Source: Lolium rigidum (taxonomy: Eukaryota; Streptophyta; Magnoliopsida; Poales; Poaceae). From it: a stretch of DNA of 64,000 bases. Location of the stretch: assembly GCF_022539505.1 (NCBI RefSeq), contig NC_061510.1:222602043-222666042 (forward strand), given 5' to 3'. The notes below the pieces were generated by a model. That model did no database searches, was not told the DNA's origin, and saw nothing but the letters and a program-made list of their open reading frames with translations. Positions 43,529 through 55,172 of this stretch are shown piece after piece (position 1 is the first letter of the stretch; each line of letters opens with the position of its first letter). Both the position numbers and the translations under genes were made by a program.

Positions 43529-45256
43529 TGATACGTCTCCGACGTATCGATAATTTCTTATGTTCTATGCCATATTATTGATGATACCTACATGTTTCAT
43601 GCACACTTTATGTCATATTCGTGCATTTTCTGGAACTAACCTATTAACAAGATGCCGAAGTGCCGCTTCCGTTTTCTCGCTGTTTTTGGTTTCGTAAATC
43701 CTAGTAACGAAATATTCTCGGAATTGGACGAAATCAAGACCCCGGGTCCTATTTTTCCCGGAGCCTTCCAGAACACCCGAGAGCCGCCAGAGGGAAGCCC
43801 TGGGGGCCCCACACCACACCCTGGCGCGGCTAGAGGGGGGGCCACGCCGCCCTATGGTGTGGGCCCCCTAGGCCCCCTCCGAGGCTGCCCTTCCGCCTAT
43901 TTAAAGCCTCCGTCGAGAAAACCCTGATGCGAAGAACCACGATACGGAAAACCTTCCAGAGCCGCCGCCATCGCGAAGCCAAGATCTGGGGGACAGGAGT
44001 CTCTCGTTCCGGCACCCCGCCGGAGCGGGGAAGTGCCCCCGAAGGCTTCTCCATCGACACCGCTGCCATCTCCACCGCCATCTTCATCACCGCTGCTGCT
44101 CCCATGAGGAGGGAGTAGTTCTCCATCGAGGCTCGGGGCTGTACCGGTAGCTATGTGGTTAATCTCTCTCCTATGTACTTCAATACAATAATCTCATGAG
44201 CTGTCTTACATGATTGAGATTCATATGATGATGCTTGTAATCTAGATGTCATTATGCTAGTCAAGTGAGTTTTACTTATGTGATCTCCGGAGACTCCTTG
44301 TCCCACGTGTGTAAAGGTGACAGTGTGTGCACCGTGTGGGTCTCTTAGGCTATATTTCACAGAATACTTACTCACCGTTATGAATGGCGTAGTGAAGTGC
44401 TTATTTATATCTCTTTATGATTGCAATGTGTTTTGTATCACAATTTATCTATGTGCTACTCTAGTGATGTTATTAAAGTAGTTTATTCCTCCCGCACGGT
44501 GTAATGGTGACGAGTGTGTGCATCCGTGTTAGTACTTGGCATATGCTATGATCATGATCTCTTGTAGATTGTGGAGTTAATTATCATTATGATAGTATTG
44601 ATGTGATCTATTCCTCCTACATAGTGTGAAGGTGACAAGTGTGCATACTATGTTAGTACTTGGTTTAGTCTTATTGATCTTTCTTGCACTCTAAGGTTAT
44701 TTAAATATGAACATTGAATTGTGGAGCTTGTTAACTCCGGCATTGAGGGTTCGTGTAATCCTACGCAATGTGTTCGTCATCCAACAAGAGAGTGTAGAGT
44801 ATGCATTTATCTATTCTGTTATGTGATCAATGTTGAGAGTGTCCACTAGTGAAAGTGTAATCCCTAGGCCTTGTTCCTAAAATACTGCTATCGCTGCTTG
44901 TTTACTCGTTTTATCGCGTTACTACTCGCTGCGTTACTACCGCTGCGTTACTACCGCTTGTTTACCGTCCCGGGCAAAGCACTTTTCTCGGTGCCGTTGC
45001 TACTACTTATTCATACCACCTCGTATTTCACTATCTCTTCGCCGAACTAGTGCACCTATTAGGTGTGTTGGGGACACAAGAGACTTCTTGCTTTGTGGTT
45101 GCAGTGGTTGCATGAGAGGGATATCTTTGACCTCTTCCTCCCTGAGATCGATAAACCTTGGGTGATCCACTTAAGGGAAACTTGATGCTGTTCTACAAAC
45201 CTCTGCTCTTGGAGGCCCAACACTGTCTACAAGAATAGAAGCTCCCGTAGACATCA
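43529..45256 (+). repeat. 3' LTR of B
   Basis: 1728 bp, TGATACGTCTCC to GTAGACATCA, then the CGGGG duplication. Confidence 0.95.
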
Positions 45257-47565
45257 CGGGGTCTTTCGCTTCCTGCCCATGAGTTCCTTTTTTGCCTTCT
45301 ACGGACTTATGAAATCCAACTATGGCAACTCACTCCCAACTCGATCCTTCACGTTGCTGTGTTTATCACCCTCTGCGAGGCATTTTTGGGCATTGAGCCT
45401 CATTTCGGGTTGTGGAAGAAGATCTTCTATGTTAAGAGGTACAGCAGTAGCAACGGATCCTTCGTCATTGGAGGCGTGGGGTTTGTGGCTCGCTCGGAGG
45501 TTAACTATTTCAGTTTCCCAATGAGAGAATCTATGCAAGGATGGAGACTGAAATGGTTTTATGTCAAAGATTCTTTGACAACCGAGTCCCAGCTTCGTTG
45601 CTTTGCCGACGTCCTTGAGGCTAAGCCGAAAGATTCCTGGAAGAACATTCTTTCACCCGACGAAAGGGCAGCAGCCGATGAATTATTCGCCAAATTCCTT
45701 CGAATCAAAGAGGCCGATGGTCAAACCATGATCGGTACAGAGGTAGCAGCGGTGTTCCTGAAACGTCGGGTCCAACCAGTCATGGCAAGAGTTCGTCCAA
45801 TGTGGTTGTATACGGGTCCAAAAGATGAGACTAGGATCAATGTTTCTGAACTGTCGGAAAAGGAGCTGCTAGATGAAGTCCGTCGCCTTACTCTTTTTAG
45901 TCAAGAAGACTCAATTCCATTGATATCTTCTTACACTCCTCTCGATGCTGATCATCCACTGTCAGAGGTAATTTTTCCTCCTTATACTTTTACTACGCTG
46001 CTTCTTCTCAGTCGACATAATTTCCGCTGTTCTCATTTGCTCCTTTCTTCGGCAGATCCCCATAATTTCGCGCGACTTGCGTGATTCGCCAAATGATACT
46101 TCTGAGGGAAGAGGTTCCTCAATCCCTGTTGACTTTCACACTGTCGGGCCCACAAGCCCAGAGAGTGAACATAATGACTCGAGAAATTCAGAAGCTGCCC
46201 ACATCGATCTTCCTTCCTCAGCCGACAACGCTCGCGACACAGAGGGATCAATGCGTGATGATCACGTTGATCGTGATACCTTTGTTAATGCAGCTGTGGA
46301 GGAGACCAGGGCTTCGCCTGTGAAGAGATCGACCGGCGGCTTTGCCGATGAAGACGATCTCTTCGATATGTAAGCACCTTCTTCCCTAAAGTCATATTTT
46401 GCCTTTTTATTTCTTGCATTCCTTTCATAATTTTTGGTCAACCATCTCCTTTCACAGTGACGAAGGTTTTGTCGAGCCGCCGGCTAAGAAGGCCAAATCC
46501 GGAGCTGCTCCGCTGGACGTAGCTGCTTCCGAAGCGTCGGTTCCTAAAGCAGCCCCGCAGCTCAGGTATCGACAGCTTGCTCCCTTTCTAAAGGGAAAGA
46601 TGCTCCTTCAACTGCCGCCGCCAGGACTCCTCCTTCTGTAAGTATTTTTCGATTACAACATGAACTTTTCTGATGCGTATCTTGCTTAATGATTCTTCAT
46701 CGAATATCCTTTTTCCTTTAGGACCTGCGAAGAGTTATCTCCTCTTTGGAGGCCTTTGCTTCCCAATACACTTCTCTGGAGGCAGAGAAGGTTCGGCTGC
46801 AGAAGGAAGTTGAATCTTCCTCCTCGAAGTTGGATGGTGCAGTCAAGATAGCTACCGAGGCCCGCCAGGAAGTGGACTCCCTGAAGGAAGAACTGGGCAA
46901 GCTGAGGGAGAAGCTGAGAGAAGAGGAGGCAACCAGGCTGGCTACCGAAGCTCGGGTGGCTGAGAAGGATGAGCTCCTTCGTCAGTCTTCCTTTGCTTTA
47001 CTTGGTAATCTCCTTTGTATACCTCTGTTCGATTATCGCACTTATGGGCTCGATCCTTTGTCAACGACCTTTTTCATTTCATTTTCTTGCAGAAGCTGCC
47101 AACATCCCCACCAATGCCTTGGACAAAGTTCCAAACAATTCTCCGGCAAATGGTGTGTCGATGACTCTCGCCTCCCACTAGCTTACGCGGGAGCTTCTTG
47201 AAAAGGGAAAAGGTGCCTTGGCGCGGATGCACTCGATGATCTTCCCCAAGATCAATCAAAACAGAACTCTGGGGCAGCTGATCGACGCCTTCGTGGTTGA
47301 CACCAAGGAGGTTATCGAGGTATTCAAACGCACCTCGCGTACCTATGGTGCCCTCCTTGCCTTCCAACTTATGATGGGTCACGGCTTTAAGGCTGACATT
47401 GAAGAAATGTCTAAGGAGCTGCCGAAAGAACATGATGGGCAACTTGTTGATTTAAGCATCTTCAAGATATCGGCTCTTAAATGTGCACGCCAGCTCCTCG
47501 AACTGGTGTCATCAAAGAAGACATCGGCCAGCCCTAGTTTATCGACTCAAACCCAAGCCATTTGA

Positions 47566-47699
47566 TTTTTGTAGCAAGCTTTTCTTTGAACTGGTGTGAA
47601 ACAATGTCCTGCCGGATAACTTCTGTTTGTAATAAACTTTTGTGCTAGCAATGTTGCTAGCACACTCTTTGTTATGATACTTCTGCTTGTATTCTCCCG
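47566..47699. other. Spacer between antisense ORFs of G
   Basis: Short non-coding gap with a TGTGCTAGCA / TGCTAGCACA inverted pair (47640-47663). Confidence 0.5.
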
Positions 47700-50600
47700 A
47701 TGGGAGTACCTTCTGACGTTGAGGCAAATCGATCTGTCATGCCTTTGACGTCTTTCCTTGCGAGTGTTCCAGTGCCTTCATTTGTTGATGATTCCTCGGG
47801 TGCTCTTTCTGAAGATGATCGAGTGCAACGTATGAAGGATCAGATCACACAGTTGGAAAAGGACCTGCGCAGCACCTACGCCTTGGCTGCCATTATCAAG
47901 AAAAAGGGCGAAATTGCAGCCGACGTAGAACGCTACGCTCTTACTGAACTGCACAAGGCCACCGAAAGTTTAAACTGTAAGTTCCCTTGTCTTTGATTTC
48001 ATTACTCTTTTCGTTGAAAACGCATTGCCTGATCTTCCATTGCTTTCTTTGCCAATCATAGCTTTGAACCGTGCGGAAGAGAATAAGCGGATTCACGAGC
48101 GTGTGCACGCATTAACCCAGCTATCATCAGCAGACGAAATTTTCTGGAGAGAGCACTCGAAAGCTTCGGCTGTTGCTCAATTCCAAGATCGGGTCAAGCA
48201 AGTCCACCTGAATGTACTAGGACGTCGCCTAGAGGGGGGCTGAATAGGCGGTGTATAAAAACTTCTACTTGAGAGCTAAACTAGGCGGAATAAAACTACT
48301 CATGTGTTTACTAGTTTAGCTCAATGCCTATCAACTAGGGGTTTGCCTAAGTGCTCCAACAACCTATGCTAGCATGATGAGCAACAAGATGATAACAAGA
48401 TAAGCATAGCATCAAGCATGATAGATATCACAATGTAAAGCGCATAGGTAAAGGAGCTCGGTTTGAGAAGTAACCGGTGCACGAGGAGACGATGATGTAT
48501 CCCGAAGTTCACACCGAAGGGTGCTACGTCTCCGTTGGAGCGGTGTGGAGGCACGAGGCACTCCAAGAAGCCATCTAGGGCCACCGTATTCTCCTCGAGC
48601 CTTTCCACCAAAGGAAAGCCTCGATCCACTAAGGGACCCTTGAGGGTGGTCACCGAACCCATACAAGCTTGGGCAAACGCCAAGTATCAAGCTTGAGCCA
48701 ACTCCACAACACGGAGGCTCTCAAGTACACGGCCACAAGAGGCTTACAACACACCACCAAGGATGCTATGCGCCACACGAGGCTAACACACTCCACCAAG
48801 GAAACCAACTCCACCAAGGATGCAACTCGCCACTAGAGGCTAACACACTCCACCAAGGAAACCAACTCCACCAAGGATGCAATGCGCCACAAAAGGCAAG
48901 ATGGCCACTAAGGCAAGAACACCACTAAGGAGGAACACACACACCCTACGAGATCGAAACCCCGGAGAGAGCACAACCGATGCACCTAATGCAATGGCTA
49001 AGAACACCACTAGGATGCCCAAGTTCTTCTCTTCCAAATTCCAACAAAGCTAGAAGAAGCTATTGGGGGAATAAGGGAGGAAGAACAAAGTGAGGAGAAA
49101 CACCAAGAAACTCCAAGATCTAGATCTAGCAAGATCCTCTCACTTAGAGGAGGATTCAATTGGTGAAGCTCTAGATCTAGATCTCCTCTCTCCTTTCCCT
49201 CAAAAATATGCAACAAATAGTGGGAGGATCAAGAGGAGGAAGAAGGAACCCAAGGTCAACAATGGAGGAGAGAGAGTGGAGGTGCAGGGTTAGTTTGGGC
49301 GGAGGTGGAAGAGAGGTATAAATAGGGGCTGCAAAATGTAGCTGTTGGGGCTGAGAAAACGGTCAGATCCGCGCCCAAAGCGGTAGTACCGCTTGCCGAA
49401 GCGGTACTACCGCTCGCGCGAGATCTGCGCAGAAAACAGCTGGAAAACGCCCCAAACCGGTAGTACCGCTCCGCAGAGCGGTACTACCGCTTGTGTCCAG
49501 ATCTGAAGAAAAGCAGAGGAGAGAGAAGCAGAGTTGGGGCCATGCGGTAGTACCGGGCCTGGTACCGGCCTGGTACCGTAACTGGGTTACGGTACTACCG
49601 GGCCGGTACCGGCCTGGTACCGCTTCGAGTCCAGTAAGCCCGGAAGGCTAATGCGGTTCTTGGGCCGGTACCACCAGCGGTAGTACCGCCCGGCCCAAAA
49701 GCAATTTCCTTTTTCTTTTCTCAAATATGACGATACGGAAAACGCGATATCTTGAGATAGGAAAGTCAGAATGACATGAAACCAATTTTGCCGGAAAGAG
49801 GACGACGAGAGCTATCACTACAAAAAGAGTGGGTGATGATTTTCTCATGGTCATAGAGCTGTAACCTCTCAATATGGTATGTCGGGAAATCATCACCCTC
49901 GCACATGCAACATGCGATGCATCCGGAATCCGATTCCGATGAGCTAGAGCTTGTCATGAGAATGAACACAAGCTCTCGAACATCTCATGGATAAGAACCA
50001 AGAACAACCAAGAAACACGATGCAATGCATGCAAGGTTTGAGCTCTCTCCGATGATACGACCAACTATCCTATCGAGCACAAACCTTGTCCTTGCGCGTT
50101 CTTCTCGAGTCGGCAAGCTCCGTCTTCACTCTTCATGATTGTACATGCCACCGTCTTCCTTCAACATACACGCCACCGTCTTCTTCCATCTTCAACGCCG
50201 TCTTCTCTCTTCATCTTATACGCCGTCTTCTCTCTTCATCTTCAACACCGTCTTTGTCTCTCTTCAACACCATCTTCATCATTGTACTCTGTCTTCTCCA
50301 TCTTACAACCTTGAGTCCAACATGACTATGGACTTGACCTAAGATTGATTCTCAATGCAACCTTTAGTCCATAGGGATTGTTATCAATTACGAAAACCAC
50401 ACATGGGGTAAAGGACATGTTCTTACACCACCACTTCTTCGACAAGTGTTACAAAGGACTAAGAGTTATATGGAAAATAATGTTTCCTTTGAACTTAGTT
50501 CCTCCCACCTTTTTGACGTTAATGTCAGAATTCAACAATGCCAAGAAGGTCAAGAACCTGGTACGTGCCCAGGTGTTTGCGGGAGCTAGGTTTACGCTTG

Positions 50601-50836
50601 CCCTCGTCCTTGCACGGTATCCCTCAGAGAATTTGCTGTCTATCGCCAACGCAACTGGTGATTTGGAGACACTGTATCCGAAGGTTGTACTGTCGTCCAA
50701 TGTGCTAGTCGATAGGTTAGAAAAGGACTCAAAGGTACCTGAAGAGAAAGACATTCTGCAAGGGCAATTCAGGGTTATGTTTGTCTTTGTAAATGGGTAT
50801 TTTGGCTACTTCATCCAGGTGTTTGGATTGTTTTAG
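47700..50836 (+). pseudogene. Antisense ORF 2 of G (spliced; interrupted by LTR D)
   Basis: ATG 47700. Exon to 47976 with donor GTAAGT; acceptor at 48061; exon 48062-48208, interrupted by LTR D and resumed in frame at 50433, ending at stop 50836. Removing D and one CCACC copy restores the frame (HFFDKCYKG after QVH). The product is helical: a coiled coil (RMKDQITQLEKDL), then NRAEENKRIHERVHAL, then a conserved block (NATGDLETLYPKV). It may be the continuation of antisense ORF 1 after a stop. No stop codon is seen within 47700-50836 other than the terminal one. Confidence 0.65.
48209..50427 (-). mobile_element. LTR D: solo LTR or LTR-only element, inserted in G
   Basis: On the minus strand begins TGTAAGAACATG and ends CTAGTACATTCA; target duplication CCACC (48204-48208 and 50428-50432). 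2219 bp with no primer site, second LTR or coding capacity, hence most likely a solo LTR. Contains direct repeats of AACTCCACCAAGGATGCAA words (48775-48880) and a cluster of GGTAGTACCG / CGGTACTACC palindromes (49380-49690). Frames inside it are unsupported. Confidence 0.88.
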
Positions 50837-51453
50837 CCGAGGTAGATACATGTATATGTATTTTTACCATGTTGGTGCCGTTGGCAAATTTTGAAGGAGC
50901 AAATCTTAATTGCTTGTTTAGATGTATGTGTATTCGTTGGTCAGCAAATCATTTGAGTGATCAGCTCGTGTTGCGGGTTTTGCTAAACCCGTTGTATGCG
51001 CAACTTTGCTTTCAACCGATGTATGCTTCGACAGTCACTCCTGAATATTTCGGGTGCGGTGAATCGTCGATGAGCCCGTTGTTCTTTGATATTTCCATAA
51101 GTAAAATATCGAACGTGGGTTGTGTTTATGTGTATTTCCAAACTCTTGCTATTTTCGGCACTCGTAGAGGCATCTATAGCAAAGGGAAAGGTTGGTGTCC
51201 TTGTTTATTTTGCATCCTTTTAGCACTCGTAGAGGCTTTTTCGGAGCATGGTCGTTTGCCGCATATTACATTACACCGTTGCTCACCGAAAGGCGTAGGC
51301 AAGGTTTATGATGGTGCGGTTTAGATGCTCCGAATCACTGCAATGCTTATCAAGGGATTAATTTCTCATTAACAAAGTAAACACGAGGCTAGAAGGCGGA
51401 AAACGAGGAGCCCTGCTAAAAGTAAAGGGAAAAACTAAACGCTAATAAATTGC
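50837..51453. other. Junction between antisense ORF and protease end in G
   Basis: About 600 bp with a plus-strand frame of 151 codons (50869-51324) lacking any motif I recognise. In an autonomous Tat element RT, RNase H and integrase would lie here; they are absent. Confidence 0.5.
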
Positions 51454-54400
51454 TTAAGCAATGAAGGGGTTCTTCTCATCTTCTGGCTTGGTCACCATGT
51501 TAGTGGTTACCGAAGCGTTGTTGATTTCACCAGGAGCCTGGACGATGGTTGCTAGTGTCTTGCCGTCTCCTAAGTCTTCTGCGCCATCAGCTGCCGAAGC
51601 TTTTTCTGCCGAAGCTTTATCTGCAGATGTTTGTGCTGCTGAAGCTTCAAGGGCGAGGTCGGCTGGCTTCTTCTTTGCTCCTCTGACACGTTCTTCTTCC
51701 TTAGTATCACGTGATGATGACTTCGAAGGAAGGTCAGTAAGTTCCTGCCGCAGTCCAAACTTTGCAGCAATCCTCTGAAAGTCTCGATCACAATTGTCCG
51801 AGCGTGAGAAACTTCCATAGACTGTAATGTTAGTCCCGTTTCTCCCAGACATTTTCAGCTTGAGGTATACGTAGTGCGGTACAGCCATGAACTTGGCATA
51901 AGCTGGCCTCCCGAGTATAGCGTGAAACTGCGACTTCCAGTTCACGACTTCAAACTCGATCTTTTCCTTCCTGAAGTTGTCGGATTTGCCAAAGACGACG
52001 TTCAGGTAAACTTTGCTAAGAGAGTACGCTGGTGAAGTAGGGAGAATCCCATGAAAGCGGGTGTCCGATTATTCTAGCATTCTCATGGTGATCCCCATAC
52101 TCTTGATCGTGTCGAGAAATATCAGGTTTAGTCAACATCCACCATCCAGGAAGACTTTGCTCATCTTGAATCCCCCGACCTGCGCCTCGACTACTAAGGC
52201 CGCATGTCCTGGTTTCGGTATGGTCATCGGGTGGTCTGCTCGGCTGAATGTAATATTCTGAGACGACCACTCGATATATTCAGGGATGTTCGCCATGATG
52301 CTTTCTGCCAGGTTGATTTCTCGAGTGAGCTTCTTCATTTCTCTTCTTGAAACTCCTGTCATGTGGATCATACTCATCTGCCCACGTGGTGGTGGGAATG
52401 CCTCGTTCGGTTGATGAGGTTGAGCCTGCTGGACCTGATGTTGTGGTGGAGGTGGTGGTGGTGGTGGTGGTAGCGGTTGCTGTCCTCCCTGCTGGATGAG
52501 TTTGTGCATGTCAATGAACTGCCGACAGTCCCTGAGCAAATGGCTTGACTTCGTTTTGCCATCCTTAGAATCGGTATACGAGTGCAAGTAACAGGGAGCA
52601 TTGATCTGCTCAGCGTAGGGAAGTTCGGGAGTCCTCTGCTGCCGCGGTTTATAATTGCCACGGTTCCCAGAGTTGTTCTGATTGCCGTCCTGTCGATCGT
52701 CTCTTCTATCGTCATATCGGTCGTCCTGCCGATCGGAGTATCCTGCAGCTACCAGGTTATTGTCGTCATAGCTGCGGTTCTTCCTTCTCTTGTGACGATC
52801 CCTTCGACCACCCGAATCGTGCTTCGGCTGGTCGTCGTCCTCGTCGTCACTGCGCTGTCGCGGCTTTCGCACGTTGTCCTCGCCATCAGCCCAGCTGTTG
52901 GCGATTTCCATTAACTTGGTTATGGTTTTTGGCTTTTTGCGTCCGAGTTCTTCTATGTAGCTTTCACGTCGGATGCCATCGCTGAAGGCGTCGATTGCTC
53001 TGTCGACAGATACATCTTCGGCAGCGTTTAGGAGTTTGGTGAATCTCCCGATGTATGCGCGCATTGATTCCTTCTGCTTTTGCTGGCAATGCCGTAACTA
53101 TTCGATCCCGACGGGCCTTTTGTACGTTGCTTGGAAATTGGCAACGAAAGCATCTACTAAGTCGTCCCATGATTTGATGGAACCCTTCGGCAGACCCCTT
53201 AACCAGGCTCGCGCTGAATCCTTTAGGTAGAGCTGCAAGCACTGCATTGCTGCTATCTGGTTCCCCTTATGCAGAATCACGGTCCGCGAGATAGTCGTCT
53301 ATCCAGGATCTTGGCTCCTGCTGCCCATCGTATTTGGCAGCGTCAGTAGGGGTGGGTTTGAACTTCCTGGGTGGCATCGCCTCACGGATTTTGTAGCTTA
53401 AACAATTGGCTCCCCTGAGCTTGCCGTCGTTCTCCTGACTCTCATCCGAAGAATCACTGTCATACTCCTCCATGGTGGCGCGTCGTTGCCTTGCTTTGTC
53501 GATCCTGCTCTGAGTGATTTCGTCCCGAGCATCTCTCGCATGATGCTTTGAGCCACTAGCCTGCAACGTGGCCTTTTCCTTCCGCGGAACTAGATTATCT
53601 CCCAATATTGCGAGACTTTCTAGGGCACCTCGGTGGGCTTGAGTCATAGAACCTTCAGGGCGCTGATTGATGAGGTATGCAGCGAGGTTGGCGGTTGCTC
53701 CTGCGACGGTTTTTGGCCGTGGCATGCCCGCGGTGTCCGTGGTCATAAAGGACTTGGTCAGGTTCGATGTTATTTCTCTAGCATCGTCTTCCGATAGCCT
53801 AGATAGTCTTCATCGATGCTTGCCTGCCCCTTGAGTACTTCGAGAGGCGCTTCCTTGTGAGCCTCTTCGTCGTTCGCTGGATCGGTCTGCCGCAGATAGG
53901 TGCCGGTTTGTTCCTTGAATAATCGTTCCCGGTTGTTGTTAAGCACGGCTGCTTTGGCTGCTGCCCACTCCTCCTCTGCGATGGTGTGGTCGCTGTTGTT
54001 GTTGCTGGCGCTGTTCTCAAAACTAGATCGCCTGCTGGAACGGGGGGTGCGATCTCCGTCTCCCTGTTAGCAACGTAAACTTGATGGTGCGCCGCTCCTC
54101 GGGTGACACCTCGGACGATGCTGTCGACGCTGTCCTCTCCCGATGAATACTGGGCATTGTAGATGAACGGTGTGTCGCTCGATCCCAGCCCGTGCCTGGT
54201 GTCGCAGTTCAAGCAGTAGTACGAGGTTAATTCCGAAGATGTGGGATTGTCGGATCCAACCGACATGGACGACGTCGAACTGGGAGTCAAGGGCGCGGGC
54301 GAACTCGTCCATCCGATCAGACCAGCCGAAAGGTCGAGTGATGATGACGCGCTTGGACTCGCTGATCCGGAGATGGACGACTCCAGCAGCCGAAGGATTC

Positions 54401-54572
54401 CTTATGAGTTGACGTTGTAGTGGACGCTCCCGAACGTCATCTCCATGTTGCCTTGCAGATCGGAGAAGGTCGAGCGAGACGAGTCGCTGTGCGGGGTGAA
54501 TTCATAGGAGCCGAAGCGAATCGGGCTCCCCGATTTTGGTGATGATGGTGTTGACGAAGTCGCCGACGACAT
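51454..54572 (-). pseudogene. Gag-protease region of G
   Basis: Start at about ATG 54572, 59 nt after the LTR. Segments in order: serine-rich start (to 54402), linker with low-complexity stretches (54290-53267), retrotransposon gag core (53280-53098: CLQLYLKDSARAWLRGLP, then SWDDLVDAFVANF), a charged linker with DDRYDDRRDDRQD and a proline run (53064-52132), and the aspartic protease region with VFLDGGCS then LNLIFLDTIKSMGIT (about 52150-52080) and LGRPAYAKFMAVPHY (51918-51874). It ends at 51454 after an alanine-rich tail. Frames shift near 54400, 53790, 53275, 53080 and a stop lies near 52075. The usual pol domains do not follow. Confidence 0.85.
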
Positions 54573-54612
54573 GACGGGCTCTGCCGATGTCCGATCTTGT
54601 GCCGACAGGGTT

Positions 54613-54630
54613 CCCACAGACGGCGCCAAT
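54613..54630 (-). other. Primer-binding site region of G
   Basis: On the minus strand ATTGGCGCCGTCTGTGGG directly follows the 5' LTR, a form common in Tat-like Gypsy elements of grasses. Confidence 0.8.
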
Positions 54631-55172
54631 TGTCGAGGGTAGTCCTCGGCAATGCCCTCCGATTGGGGCTTAGGGTTGACGGAATCCTGCAGGCTGACAC
54701 GAGACATCGGTTCACAGACAAGCGGGGAGAGCAATTTACCCAGGTTCGGGGCCCTCGATGAGGTAAAACCCTTACGTCCTGCATGTATGTTCTTGATTAT
54801 GAAGATATTGGGTTACAATGGGGTGCCGAATAGTTCGGCTGAGATCTTGTCGAGAGGCTAAGTGTTATGTTGACCTAGCTCTAGACTTTTGGTGGCTTAG
54901 GTTGCTAAGATTGATCGTGTCCCTCGGCAGCCCCTCTCCTGGCCTTTATATAGGAGGCCAGGTCTCAAGAGGTCTAACCGAGTACAACTAGGTTTACAGT
55001 AGTTTTAAATCTAATCCTTCCTTGTTCGGTTGCTTCCTTGCCTTGCGTGTCAAGGAATCTTCTGGTGCGCCATCCAAGTGGCCCGTCTTGCCTCCAAGTG
55101 CCTTCATGGGCCTCCAACTAGACAATACGGGATAGGGCAATGTCGGTTACCCGAAGGGTAATGCCAACGTCA
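54631..55172 (-). repeat. 5' LTR of G
   Basis: 542 bp, the same length as the 3' LTR. Followed on the right by GCAGC. Confidence 0.95.
54944..54952 (-). promoter_or_regulatory. TATA box of G 5' LTR
   Basis: TATATAAAG on the minus strand; the related solo LTR S has the same box at 56290-56298 on the plus strand. Confidence 0.65.

Larger units (their letters stand above)
38321..45256 (+). mobile_element. LTR retrotransposon B (non-autonomous, Sabrina-like), inserted in G
   Basis: LTRs 38321-40031 and 43529-45256 (1711 and 1728 bp; TGAT(G/A)CGTCTCCGACG to GTAGACATCA), target duplication CGGGG (38316-38320 and 45257-45261). Primer site CTGGCGCCGTTGCCGG at 40041. One short ORF (40197-40943) and about 2.6 kb of non-coding internal DNA shared with element A. 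The LTRs look almost identical, so this is one of the youngest insertions here. Confidence 0.95.
38004..47565 (+). pseudogene. Antisense ORF 1 of G (spliced; interrupted by element B)
   Basis: Plus-strand frame opposite to gag, in the place where Tat-lineage elements often have an antisense ORF. ATG 38004; basic, alanine/proline-rich start; one TAG at 38193-38195; interrupted by B at 38320 and resumed in frame at 45262. The exon to about 45967 has LCEAFLGIEPHFGLWKKIFY and WFYVKDSL, the gag-like/putative plant transposon protein domain. Consensus introns then separate exons 46056-46369, 46458-46637, 46722-47004 (long coiled coil LEAEKVRLQKEVESSSSKL) and 47093-47565. A stop in the last exon (about 47180) and a shift near 46565 damage it. 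Function unknown. Confidence 0.7.
36469..55172 (-). mobile_element. Tat-like Gypsy retrotransposon G (gag-protease plus antisense ORFs, no RT/integrase)
   Basis: LTRs 54631-55172 (5') and 36469-37010 (3'), each 542 bp, reading on the minus strand TGACGT(G/T)GGCATTACC to CCCTCGACA. Target duplication GCAGC (36464-36468 and 55173-55177). The primer site region TTGGCGCCGTCTGTGGG follows the 5' LTR. Order on the minus strand: gag and protease (54572-51454), then spliced ORFs in the opposite direction (38004-50836 on the plus strand), tandem repeats, polypurine tract and 3' LTR. No RT, RNase H or integrase fits anywhere, so it is non-autonomous. By eye the LTRs differ at about 14-17 of 542 positions (about 97 percent identity). 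Confidence 0.93.

Noticed and set aside
52374..52715. Histidine-rich minus-strand frame and 52582-52914 plus-strand frame
   Set aside because: Out-of-frame readings of the gag linker of G with its proline-run codons.
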